Assembly (NCBI GenBank): GCA_021324435.1
Contig: JAJPIZ010000006.1
Location: forward strand, 61,309 to 125,308
Reading direction: 5' to 3'
DNA from: Anaerolineae bacterium
Lineage (GTDB): Bacteria; Chloroflexota; Anaerolineae; Anaerolineales; Villigracilaceae
DNA: 64,000 nucleotides
Shown here: in pieces, positions 1 through 6,828 of the stretch
Numbering within the stretch: the first letter of the stretch is position 1
Layout of the letters: each line of letters opens with the position of its first letter
Notes under the pieces: model-generated
What the model saw: only the letters and a program-made list of their open reading frames with translations
Told to the model about the DNA's origin: nothing
The model's database searches: none
Position numbers and translations under genes: made by a program

Positions 1-41
1 ATATTTGGAAAGAACACCTTGATAGGTCATAATAAAAATAT

Positions 42-63
42 GGGACACGATTCATCGTGTCCC
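42..63 (-). terminator. Rho-independent terminator of the 80-residue gene
   Basis: A perfect 9-bp stem (GGGACACGA / TCGTGTCCC) with a TTCA loop lies just past the stop codon of the minus-strand gene at 71-313. Read on the minus strand it is followed by ATATTTTTATT, a T-rich tract typical of intrinsic termination. Confidence 0.75.
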
Positions 64-70
64 AGCCCGA

Positions 71-313
71 TCATCCTTTCAGCGGCGGCGCGTCTTTATC
101 ATAAACGAAGACCTGAATGTCGAGTCCCTCATTGTTGAGAAAATCAATCGCGGGTTGAAACGTCGCATCTTTGATCTTCTGCATGTCGCCCGCGGGCGAC
201 AGCACCGTGATGCGCGCTTCTTCGTCTGACATCTTGACCACTTTCATCTGCGCGGCGGCGCAGGCCGAGCTGATCCTCGCTTGCATGTCTTTGATCGCGT
301 CGTCTAACATCAT
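71..313 (-). CDS. Small conserved-looking protein of unknown function
   Basis: An 80-residue acidic, soluble protein with no signal peptide or membrane segment. I do not recognise the family. It starts with tandem Met codons, so either may be used, and has a helix-like N-terminus (LDDAIKDMQARISSACAAAQ) followed by alternating strand-like segments ending in IQVFVYDKD. The gene is followed by a good terminator hairpin and is divergent from the phosphatase at 383, which supports a real short transcription unit. Function is not assigned. Confidence 0.6.
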   Translation of the reverse strand: MMLDDAIKDMQARISSACAAAQMKVVKMSDEEARITVLSPAGDMQKIKDATFQPAIDFLNNEGLDIQVFVYDKDAPPLKG

Positions 314-382
314 AGTGACTAAATTATAAACGATACAAAAGGACGATTTTGACGCACCTTGCGCCCATGATAAGATTCACTC

Positions 383-853
383 ATGGATTATTCACAGATC
401 ACCGATGACTTATTCATTGGAACCACGCCAGGCCTGCGTGACTTTGACCTTCTGCGCGGACTCGGCGTGCGGCTGGTGATCAACATGCGCTTCCGGCGCG
501 GACCTTTGCCGGACTCGACCGAACCGAGGCTTTCCTATCTCTGGTTGCGGACGTTCGACAACCCGCTTGCGCCCATCCCGATTCATGTGTTGATTCGCGG
601 GGCACATGCCGCGCTCGACGCGATCCGCCGCGATGAAAAAGTGTATGTGCATTGCGCGTACGGACGTCATCGCAGTGTGGCGATGGCCGCTTCGATCTTG
701 ATCGCGCAGGGACGAGAGCCTGCGGCGGCGATGGCGCTGATCAAAGAACGTCGCGCCGTCGCCGACCCGGATGCGTTCTACATCCGCGGGCGGATTTTGT
801 CGTTTGCGCGTCATTGGTCTGAAAAATCTTTAACCACAGATGAACGCAGATAA
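383..853 (+). CDS. Dual-specificity / tyrosine-type protein phosphatase
   Basis: A 156-residue cysteine-dependent phosphatase. The signature loop HCAYGRHRS places the nucleophile at Cys91 and the phosphate-binding Arg at 97 (C-x5-R). The upstream TFDNP segment is positioned like the loop that carries the general-acid Asp in this fold. The N-terminus DYSQITDDLFIGTTP resembles the start of compact DUSP domains. It would hydrolyse phosphate esters in the cytoplasm; the substrate (protein, nucleotide or inositol) cannot be told. The last eight codons (SLTTDERR) and the stop codon lie inside an intergenic repeat (834-965), so the natural C-terminus appears to have been set by the repeat. Confidence 0.85.
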   Translation: MDYSQITDDLFIGTTPGLRDFDLLRGLGVRLVINMRFRRGPLPDSTEPRLSYLWLRTFDNPLAPIPIHVLIRGAHAALDAIRRDEKVYVHCAYGRHRSVAMAASILIAQGREPAAAMALIKERRAVADPDAFYIRGRILSFARHWSEKSLTTDERR

Positions 854-965
854 ATATAAAGTTTTAACGCAAAGGCGCAAGGACGCCGAGAATTTTTCGG
901 CTCTTTGCGACTCTGCGTCTTGGCGTTGAGAGAAATTTTGCGTTCATCTGTGTTTATCTGTGGCG
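834..965. repeat. Nested palindromic repeat between convergent genes
   Basis: The outer arms are near 835-856 (ACCACAGATGAACGCAGATA) and 939-964 (GCGTTCATCTGTGTTTATCT plus TGTGGC), an imperfect inverted pair. Inside them a second inverted pair, near 867-892 and 901-930, uses words such as CGCAAAGGCGCAAGGACGCC and CTCTTTGCGACTCTGCGTCT. It separates the convergent phosphatase and mutS2 genes and supplies the phosphatase stop codon. These CACAGAT and GCAAAG words recur in many genomes as dispersed intergenic repeats (from memory). Confidence 0.8.
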
Positions 966-973
966 AATTTTTA

Positions 974-3382
974 TTATCCGCTTGCCAATTTCGCAATCGT
1001 CACCCCCGCGCCGCCTTCGTTTTCATGTGCTTCTTCAAATGATTTCACGTACGGGCTGTCTTTCAACGCGGCGCGCACGGCCTCGCGCATTTTGCCGGTC
1101 CCTTTACCATGCACGATCCGCACGAAGGGCAAACCCGCGGAGTAAGCCCTCTCCAAATATTTATCCAACTCGTTGAGGCCATCTTCCACCAGTTTGCCGC
1201 GCAGGCTGATTTCCATGCCCGGAGACGGTTGACGGTTGACAATTGACGGTTGATAGTTTGATTCGATTTGCGCTTTGCTTTTCGGCTGATCGCTGAACGC
1301 TGATTGCTTTTTCTCCAAATCAGCCAACTTCGCCCTCACGCGCAGACTCCCAATCTGCACCTCCGCCTCGGACTCACTCAAAGCGGTCACGATCCCCTCG
1401 GACTTGAGCGAAGCAATGAAGACCCTCTCGCCTAACTTTACCGGCTGATTGCTGATCGCTGATCGCTGATCGCTATTTCTCTCAACTGGTGCTTCCATTC
1501 TTTCCTGAAGCGAATCAAGTTTTTCTTCAACGGCCTTGATTACCTGCAACGGTTGGCGCGCCTTCCTCAATTGTTGTTTCAGCGACTCGATGTTTTGCTT
1601 CAAGACTGCGACTTCCAGTTCGCCCTCGGCGCGGGCCTTCGCTAAAACTTCGCGGCGCTCGTCTTCGATCTTTTCGAGTCGCTTTTCGAGTTCGCGGGTT
1701 TTCTCTTCGAGTCTGACACGAGCCTTTTCCAATTTCTCGCCTTCGCGCGAGGTACGATTGCGTTCCTTGCGGATGTCGTCGAGCAGTTTGTCGGCGCGCA
1801 GATCGTCAGGGTTGATTTCGCTTTTTGCCGCGGCGACCAGTTGAGGGTCCAGGCCGAGGCGTTGCGCGATGAGGAGTGCGTTGGATCGTCCGGGGAGTCC
1901 AATTGTCAATTTATAGGTTGGTCGCAGAGTCTGAATGTCAAATTCCAATGAGGCATTGACCACACCTTCGGTCGAATGCGCAAATGTTTTTAATTCAGGG
2001 TAGTGAGTCGCAATCAGGGATGTGATGCTGCGTTCGAGCAGATGCGCGAGGATGGCGCGTGCCAGCGCCGCGCCTTCCTGCGGATCGGTGCCTGCGCCGA
2101 GTTCATCGAGGATGACCAGTGAATGCGAATCGGCCTGCTTCAAAATGCGGATGATGTTGGTGATGTGACCGCTGAACGTGCTGAGCGATTGCTCGATGGA
2201 TTGTTCATCGCCGATATCGGCATACACATCATGGAAGCAGGGCAGTTCTGAGCCGCTTTGCGCGGGGATGTGCAAACCGGATTGTGCCATGAGCACGAGC
2301 AAGCCAACGGTTTTGAGCGATACCGTTTTGCCGCCGGTGTTCGGACCAGTGATAACGACCGCAATCGTGCCGGGCCGCGGATCGAAGTCAATGGGCACGA
2401 CGGTGTTGGGGTCGAGCAGAGGGTGACGGGCGTGGAGAAGACGGATGGTTAATGGAGGATGGTTGATGGTTGATGGTTGATCCATTCTCCATTCTCCATG
2501 ATCCATCTTGTGCAAGATTGGTTCGCTTGCTTTTATTTCTTCCGCGTATTTTGCTTTTGCAAACGCCAGGTCGAGCGCGGCGAGATTTTCGATTCCATAT
2601 TTGAGTTCTGCCGCGTGTGCGCCGACCAGCGCGGAAAGTTCAGCCAGGATGCGGCGCTCTTCATCGCGCTCGGCCAGTTCGAGTTCGCGGATTTCATTGT
2701 TGAGTTCCACGACGGGCAGTGGTTCAACGAATAAAGTCGCGCCGGACGATGACTGATCGTGGACGATGGCTTTGATACTTCCTTTGAATTCGGCCCGCAA
2801 TGGGATCACGTAGCGTCCGTCGCGTTGCGTGATGATCGGTTCCTGAAGTTTGTTGGCGGATTCCGTTAAATATCTCTGCAGGCGCGACATCAACCGGTCA
2901 CGCGCGACCCGGATCTCGCGGCGCAGGTTGGCGAGTTTGTCCGAGGCTGAATCCAGCACCTCGCCGCGCTCCGAGAGCACGCGTGAGACCGCGTCCACGA
3001 TGCCAAAGGTTTCGGGCAAGCCGACCGCGATCCGCGCGAGACGCGGGGCTTTGTCCGCGGCGTGTTCGAGGGATTTTTTCAAATCGCGGCAGGCAATCAA
3101 CGTGGACTTGATCTCAAGCAGATTTTGCGGATCGAGCACGCCGCCGCGTGCCGCCAAGTCTGCAGCCGGGCGGATGTCGTGCGAGCCGCCGATGGTCAAA
3201 TCGTGAGTGGAAAGCAGGAAGCGCGCCTCGGTCGTCTCTGCGAGGAGGCGGGCGGCTTCATCATAATTATTCGTCGGTCGAAGCGCGCGGGCCAAGTCCG
3301 CGGAAGCGGAAAAATCACAAAAGCTCGCAAGCCGGGCGAGGATCTTTTCATATTCAAGGACATGGAGCGTTTTCGAGTCCAT
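974..3382 (-). CDS. mutS2: Endonuclease MutS2
   Basis: An 802-residue MutS2, a MutS-like ATPase with a C-terminal Smr nuclease domain, linked in other bacteria to suppression of homologous recombination and to collided-ribosome rescue. The Walker A motif TGPNTGGKT lies near residue 345 and Walker B with signature ILDELGAGTDPQEG near 427. A coiled-coil-rich clamp/linker follows at about 490-640, and the Smr domain occupies the last 80 residues (LRG, then HGKGTGKMREAV). I chose the ATG at 3382 (MDSKTLHVLEYEKILARL), where family homology begins. A longer frame to 3463 would add a spurious hydrophobic leader that reads through the upstream terminator. Three linkers contain in-frame copies of intergenic repeat words. 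Confidence 0.95.
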   Translation of the reverse strand: MDSKTLHVLEYEKILARLASFCDFSASADLARALRPTNNYDEAARLLAETTEARFLLSTHDLTIGGSHDIRPAADLAARGGVLDPQNLLEIKSTLIACRDLKKSLEHAADKAPRLARIAVGLPETFGIVDAVSRVLSERGEVLDSASDKLANLRREIRVARDRLMSRLQRYLTESANKLQEPIITQRDGRYVIPLRAEFKGSIKAIVHDQSSSGATLFVEPLPVVELNNEIRELELAERDEERRILAELSALVGAHAAELKYGIENLAALDLAFAKAKYAEEIKASEPILHKMDHGEWRMDQPSTINHPPLTIRLLHARHPLLDPNTVVPIDFDPRPGTIAVVITGPNTGGKTVSLKTVGLLVLMAQSGLHIPAQSGSELPCFHDVYADIGDEQSIEQSLSTFSGHITNIIRILKQADSHSLVILDELGAGTDPQEGAALARAILAHLLERSITSLIATHYPELKTFAHSTEGVVNASLEFDIQTLRPTYKLTIGLPGRSNALLIAQRLGLDPQLVAAAKSEINPDDLRADKLLDDIRKERNRTSREGEKLEKARVRLEEKTRELEKRLEKIEDERREVLAKARAEGELEVAVLKQNIESLKQQLRKARQPLQVIKAVEEKLDSLQERMEAPVERNSDQRSAISNQPVKLGERVFIASLKSEGIVTALSESEAEVQIGSLRVRAKLADLEKKQSAFSDQPKSKAQIESNYQPSIVNRQPSPGMEISLRGKLVEDGLNELDKYLERAYSAGLPFVRIVHGKGTGKMREAVRAALKDSPYVKSFEEAHENEGGAGVTIAKLASG
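1227..1307. repeat. In-frame repeat words in the mutS2 pre-Smr linker
   Basis: GGTTGACGG / TTGACAATTGACGG words at 1227-1255 and GGCTGATCGCTGAACGCTGA at 1284-1303 are short-period tandem words of the type seen in the intergenic spacers here. They are translated on the minus strand as QSAFSDQP and NYQPSIVNRQPS, immediately before the Smr domain. Confidence 0.7.
1443..1474. repeat. In-frame CTGATCG tandem words in mutS2
   Basis: About four tandem copies of a 7-8 nt word (GCTGATCG / GCTGATTG) lie in frame. The encoded peptide NSDQRSAISNQP sits in the linker between the coiled coil and the KLGERVF segment and lacks similarity to the conserved core. Confidence 0.75.
2447..2510. repeat. In-frame ATGGTTG / CATTCTC words in mutS2
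   Basis: Tandem GGTTGATGGTTGATGGTTGA followed by the CCATTCTCCATTCTCCATG word. They encode MDHGEWRMDQPSTINHPPLT ahead of the conserved IRLLHARHPLL strand, about residues 291-312, roughly 35 residues before Walker A. Confidence 0.75.
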
Positions 3383-3431
3383 TGCGGGAGAATTTAACCA
3401 CAAAGGCAGAAAGAACACAAAGGCAAAATAA

Positions 3432-3460
3432 AAGAGAGCGGTGATACCACCTGCTCTCTT
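3432..3460 (-). terminator. Terminator of the nucleotidyl cyclase gene
   Basis: A 12-bp stem with one bulged base (AAGAGAGC-GGTG / CACC-T-GCTCTCTT, ATAC loop). On the minus strand it is followed by TTATTTTG. It lies between the cyclase stop and the mutS2 start, so mutS2 probably has its own promoter. The flanking 3393-3425 stretch has AACCACAAAGGCAGAAAG words of the dispersed-repeat type. Confidence 0.75.
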
Positions 3461-3491
3461 CAAAGTGTCTATGAGGGCCTTTAATTTAGAT

Positions 3492-4277
3492 TTATGAAAC
3501 CCGCATCACGCGCACCGCGACCGGCTGACCGATCCCCTTCAATTCAAGCGTGCGCGATTCAAATCCGCTTCCATCCATCCCCGCTTTTTGCAGGGCTTTC
3601 TCGCTGACGATGATCTCGCCCGCCGCAGCTTTGGAAGCCAGACGCGCGGCGAGGTTCACTTCATCGCCGATGGCCGAAATATTGACCAACCCATTCACCT
3701 CGCCCATCGCGCCGAAATATGCAATGCCGGCATGTATGCCGACCCCCACGGGAATCTTCTCGCGGTTCATGGTCTTCAAAATGTTTTGCGCGGTCTGAAG
3801 CGTGCGCCTCACGTAATCGGGTCCCGCGAAACCCGCACCCCAGAAAGCGGCGACCGCGTCGCCCGCCAGTTTTTCGACCAGGCCATCTTCGTGAACAATG
3901 GCTTTGGTCGCTTCGATGTAAAAGCGGTTGATCAATTGGCTGAACTCGGTCGGGCTCATCTGCTCGGAAAGTTCCGTCGAGCCGCGCACATCCACGAACA
4001 GCATGGACATCTCCACTTCCGCGCCGCCCGGATTATTTTCAGCGAAATCCTCGCACACATTACAAAAACGCGGATTTAGACTCGACTGCTTTTTCCCAAG
4101 AAACGTTCGGACCAGCATTCCTCCGATCCCCTGGAAAGGAGCCCTGCAAAATTTGCAGCGCGGGTCATGGGGCAGACCGCCTAAGATATGGAACATGCGC
4201 TTTTCCACACTGAAGGCGTCCGTCATGAACCAGTCGCGCCACATTTGATCGAATTTGGCCTTTTCTTCGCTCATCAT
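3492..4277 (-). CDS. Class III adenylate/guanylate cyclase with Cys-rich N-terminus
   Basis: A 261-residue protein whose C-terminal two-thirds is a class III nucleotidyl cyclase catalytic domain. The metal-binding Asp residues are in SMLFVDVRGSTELS (about residue 93) and KLAGDAVAAFWG (about 139), followed by VGVGIHAG and SAIGDEVNLAARLAS. It would make a cyclic nucleotide from ATP or GTP in the cytoplasm. The first 85 residues hold two CxxC pairs (CKFC and CNVC) spaced like a zinc-binding treble, plus basic and aromatic residues. There is no transmembrane helix or receiver domain, so the input may be metal or redox dependent (inference). It starts at ATGATG and is monocistronic, with its own terminator. 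Confidence 0.88.
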   Translation of the reverse strand: MMSEEKAKFDQMWRDWFMTDAFSVEKRMFHILGGLPHDPRCKFCRAPFQGIGGMLVRTFLGKKQSSLNPRFCNVCEDFAENNPGGAEVEMSMLFVDVRGSTELSEQMSPTEFSQLINRFYIEATKAIVHEDGLVEKLAGDAVAAFWGAGFAGPDYVRRTLQTAQNILKTMNREKIPVGVGIHAGIAYFGAMGEVNGLVNISAIGDEVNLAARLASKAAAGEIIVSEKALQKAGMDGSGFESRTLELKGIGQPVAVRVMRVS

Positions 4278-4328
4278 CTACGTCCTCGTGCCTCATTTAT
4301 AAAACACTCAATCGAAAAGAAGGTGCTG

Positions 4329-4438
4329 AGTAGTCGACTGAAAGTCTTTATAAAAGTTTTGTTGATCGAGCCGCCGTCCTCGGCGGCGGGGACGCCGCCG
4401 AGAGCATGATTTTGTAAAAATAATTTCGACCGACTACT
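4329..4438. repeat. Nested inverted repeat in spacer
   Basis: An 8-bp outer inverted repeat, AGTAGTCG (4329-4336) and CGACTACT (4431-4438), encloses a GC hairpin with stem CTCGGCGGC / GCCGCCGAG at 4379-4387 and 4394-4402. It fills the gap between the HicB-DinB gene and the cyclase gene and may act as a transcript-end structure or a small palindromic element. Confidence 0.6.
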
Positions 4439-5136
4439 TAGATCAATTTCCGAATGTGGACCGTGTGATCCCGTTCATGCCAGACGGCGCGGCGGAGCAT
4501 CTTGCGCGGACTCCACAACTCGCCTTCCAGGCCGACAACTTGTTTGATGCCTTCCAATTTTGGAAGAGTTTGATTCAAATGGGCGCGGACTTTTTCCAAC
4601 CGCGCCAGCAGTTCTTTCGGGACCTCGGAGCGGGGAAACGCCAACCCAAGCCTTTCCATGTACCACCATTCTGCCCCGCCGACGTGATTCAGGATGCCAT
4701 TGATCGGCCAACGCTCGCCCTCATATTTCATCTCAAGTTTTTCAGGGCCAAGACTTTTGATTGTGTCAAGCAAATCAGCGCGGCTCCAAGCCAACAATTT
4801 AAGTCCGCGTTCGATATCGGCCGCGGTGAGTGGCTTCCAATCGTGCTGAAACCATGAGTCGACTGTGTAGAAGTCACTTTGCTCATTCCGGTCGAAGGAT
4901 TCATCAATATTGTATGCCGTCCAAGTATCTTCGATTTTCAATTCGATCTTGTTTTCGTTCACCCACGACGACTCACGTTGATTGATCCAGGCTGAATAAG
5001 CACAGATGGCTTCGGGCAAGTTGGCAAGTGCCTCCTTTTCATCCTTGCCATAGGCAAAACAACCGGGATGTTCAAGCGCCCACGCAATCGAACGAATCCC
5101 TTCATTATTATTCTCAATTCCCACGCGGAAGATCAT
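4438..5136 (-). CDS. HicB-like domain fused to a DinB-like domain
   Basis: A 232-residue two-domain protein. Residues 1-60 (FRVGIENNNEGIRSIAWALE, then HPGCFAYGKDEKEALANLPE) look like the HicB/antitoxin fold: a strand, then gcfayGkTeeEA. Residues 120-232 look like a DinB/YfiT four-helix metal-binding fold, with ILNHVGGAEWWYMERLG and a terminal HERDHTVHIRKLI supplying candidate metal His residues. The ATG at 5136 has a strong Shine-Dalgarno sequence (GAGAGGAG), so the longer frame to 5199 is rejected. There is no HicA toxin next door, so an antitoxin role is doubtful. A thiol- or metal-dependent transferase role is an inference from the DinB half. Confidence 0.7.
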   Translation of the reverse strand: MIFRVGIENNNEGIRSIAWALEHPGCFAYGKDEKEALANLPEAICAYSAWINQRESSWVNENKIELKIEDTWTAYNIDESFDRNEQSDFYTVDSWFQHDWKPLTAADIERGLKLLAWSRADLLDTIKSLGPEKLEMKYEGERWPINGILNHVGGAEWWYMERLGLAFPRSEVPKELLARLEKVRAHLNQTLPKLEGIKQVVGLEGELWSPRKMLRRAVWHERDHTVHIRKLI

Positions 5137-5175
5137 GGATTCTCCTCTCGGTGGACATTGTACAACAAAACAAAA

Positions 5176-5198
5176 TGGGCGGATGAAAGATCCGCCCA
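5176..5198 (-). terminator. Terminator of the aminotransferase gene
   Basis: A perfect 9-bp stem TGGGCGGAT / ATCCGCCCA with a 5-nt loop, followed on the minus strand by TTTTGTTTTG. It lies downstream of the aminotransferase stop. Confidence 0.8.
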
Positions 5199-5236
5199 CT
5201 GATTACTGTTCACTGATTACTGTTCACTGATTACTG
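5199..5236. repeat. 14-bp tandem repeat
   Basis: CTGATTACTGTTCA is repeated at 5199 and 5213, with a third partial copy from 5227. It sits between the aminotransferase stop codon and its terminator. It resembles the other word-like spacers of this genome and is too short and regular for a CRISPR array. Confidence 0.8.
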
Positions 5237-5238
5237 AA

Positions 5239-6459
5239 TCACCCGTGCCTGCTCATGAACTTTTCCATGCGGCGCAGGGCTTCTTCAATTTTTTCATACG
5301 ATGTAGCGTAACAGGCTCTTGCGTATCCCTCACCGCCGGGGCCGAACGAATTGCCTGGCACGACGGCCACATGTTCTTCTTCGAGCAACTTCTGACAGAA
5401 GGTCTCATCGTCCATGCCGGAGGCCCGGATGTTGGGAAAGGCATAGAACGCGCCGCGCGGTTCAAAGGTCTGGAGGCCGAGGCGGTTGAGTCCGCTGACG
5501 AGGAGTTTGCGTCGACGGTCGTATTCGCTCAGCATTTCCTTCACGTAGGGTTCGCCGCTTTTCAATGCTTCGATGGCCGCGTCCTGCGCGGTGGTCGGCG
5601 CGGACATGATCGTGTATTGATGGATGCGGACAAGTCCTTTGATGATGTCCGCCGGGCCGGCCGCGTATCCGATGCGCCAGCCGGTCATGGCATAGTCTTT
5701 GGAAAAGCCGCCGAGCAAAATGGTGCGATTGCGGATGCTTTCGCCGAGCGAGGGGAAGCACACATGTTGGAAGCCATACACGAGGCGATCATAAATTTCA
5801 TCCGAAACGACCAGCAGGTCGTGTTCTTCCGCGATCTTCGCGACTTCCACGAGGACCTCGCGCTCAGCGACTGCTCCGGTGGGATTGGATGGATAACCGA
5901 TAAAGATGGCCTTGGTGCGCGGCGTGATGGCTTTGCGGATTTCATCGGGATCGAGTTGGAAATTGTTTTCGGCGCGGCTTGGAATTTCAACGGCCACACC
6001 GCCCGCCAGAATCACCTCGGCTTGATACGAAACGAAACACGGCGTGGGAATGATAACTTCATCGCCCGGATCAAGAATCGCTGTAAAGGTGAGATACAAC
6101 GCTTCAGAAACCCCGACCGTGGCGATGATCTCGTTGGCTGGATCATATTTCACGCCGTAGAGTCGCTGGAGATTTTCTGCAATGCCGCGGCGCAATTCCA
6201 TCTTGCCATGGTTGGAGGTGTAATGCGTCTCGCCGCGTTGCAGGGATTGAATGCCCGCGTCGAGGATCGGCTTGGGCGTGGTGAAATCCGGTTCGCCGAT
6301 GCCAAGCGAGATCACATCCTTCATCGTCGCGGCGATGTCGAAGAACTTGCGGATGCCCGAAGGCTTGAGTCCCGCCACGCGTTTGGAGAGTCTGTGAGTG
6401 TTCGCGATTTCCTGAAAACCGATTGGTTGAAAGCCCTTCGTATTTTGAGGGTTGGCCAT
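5239..6459 (-). CDS. Class I/II PLP-dependent aminotransferase
   Basis: A 406-residue fold-type I aminotransferase of the aspartate aminotransferase superfamily. Visible motifs are GIGEPDFTTP near the N-terminus, YPSNPTGA for substrate and cofactor contact, SDEIYDRLVYG (PLP pyridine and phenol contacts), the Schiff-base lysine in GGFSKDYAMTGWRIGY (about residue 254), and a C-terminal ARACYATSYEKIEEALRR with the carboxylate-binding Arg. It transfers an amino group between an amino acid and a 2-oxoacid; the substrate (aspartate, aromatic or branched-chain) cannot be fixed from sequence. A GGAGG ribosome-binding site precedes the ATG. The first 22 residues before RLSKRVAGLKPS are a non-family leader. 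Confidence 0.92.
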   Translation of the reverse strand: MANPQNTKGFQPIGFQEIANTHRLSKRVAGLKPSGIRKFFDIAATMKDVISLGIGEPDFTTPKPILDAGIQSLQRGETHYTSNHGKMELRRGIAENLQRLYGVKYDPANEIIATVGVSEALYLTFTAILDPGDEVIIPTPCFVSYQAEVILAGGVAVEIPSRAENNFQLDPDEIRKAITPRTKAIFIGYPSNPTGAVAEREVLVEVAKIAEEHDLLVVSDEIYDRLVYGFQHVCFPSLGESIRNRTILLGGFSKDYAMTGWRIGYAAGPADIIKGLVRIHQYTIMSAPTTAQDAAIEALKSGEPYVKEMLSEYDRRRKLLVSGLNRLGLQTFEPRGAFYAFPNIRASGMDDETFCQKLLEEEHVAVVPGNSFGPGGEGYARACYATSYEKIEEALRRMEKFMSRHG

Positions 6460-6480
6460 CGAGCCTCCATTTTGTTTTTG

Positions 6481-6572
6481 TCATTGCGAGGAGGGCTGAG
6501 CTTGTCGAAGCCCGACGAAGCAATCTCCAGCAGAGAGGAGATTGCCACGCCGCCTGCGGCGGCTCGCAATGA
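6481..6572. repeat. Palindromic dispersed repeat (TCATTGCGAG family)
   Basis: The outer arms TCATTGCGAG (6481-6490) and CTCGCAATGA (6563-6572) are perfect. An inner pair GCAATCTCC (6520-6528) and GGAGATTGC (6537-6545) is also perfect. It contains the words GCTTGTCGAAGCCCGACGAAG. Related words occur at 28190, 44020 and 63921 in this window, marking a dispersed palindrome family. Confidence 0.85.
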
Positions 6573-6574
6573 CA

Positions 6575-6784
6575 TTAGATTGGTTTTATCTTCCATTCAT
6601 CGGGAACTTCCCGATAGGTCAGTTCAAAAATTTTTCCATCGCTTGTTTTGACGCGAAAGCCTTTTTCGCCGGGACCGCGCCAACTCGACAGGATGTCGGC
6701 AACTTCATGGCGTTGCCCGTTCCAGGTCAATGCCAGCGGACGTTCCGCGTACTCCGAATCCGAGCGGCATTCGACAATATCCAT
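6575..6784 (-). CDS. Short hypothetical protein
   Basis: A 69-residue soluble protein (DIVECRSDSEYAERPLALTW at the start, GFRVKTSDGKIFELTYREVP near the end). The pattern suggests a small beta-barrel: pairs of strands with W-x-G and VKTSDGKIFEL turns. I cannot name the family. It lies between the nucleotidyltransferase and the aminotransferase on the same strand and is separated from the latter by a palindromic repeat. Confidence 0.6.
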   Translation of the reverse strand: MDIVECRSDSEYAERPLALTWNGQRHEVADILSSWRGPGEKGFRVKTSDGKIFELTYREVPDEWKIKPI

Positions 6785-6803
6785 ATTCTAGCCTAAAACA
6801 ATA

Positions 6804-6828
6804 TAGGACAGGTCAGCAACCTGTCCTA
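6804..6828 (-). terminator. Terminator overlapping the nucleotidyltransferase stop
   Basis: A perfect 10-bp stem TAGGACAGGT / ACCTGTCCTA with loop CAGCA, followed on the minus strand by TATTGTTTT. The stop codon itself (6826-6828) forms the base of the stem. Confidence 0.8.

Noticed and set aside
3383..3463. Hydrophobic N-terminal extension of MutS2
   Set aside because: The extra 27 residues are encoded by a terminator hairpin and a repeat-like tract, and MutS2 is a cytoplasmic protein that begins at MDSKTLHVLEYEKI.
5199..5236. Tandem repeat considered as a CRISPR or tandem operator
   Set aside because: The 14-bp units are contiguous, without spacers, and there are no cas genes; it matches the word-repeat spacers seen elsewhere.
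5245..6651. A 468-residue open frame on the plus strand across the aminotransferase gene
   Set aside because: It is antisense to a clear PLP aminotransferase with all motifs; the translation has no family pattern and is a by-product of codon bias.
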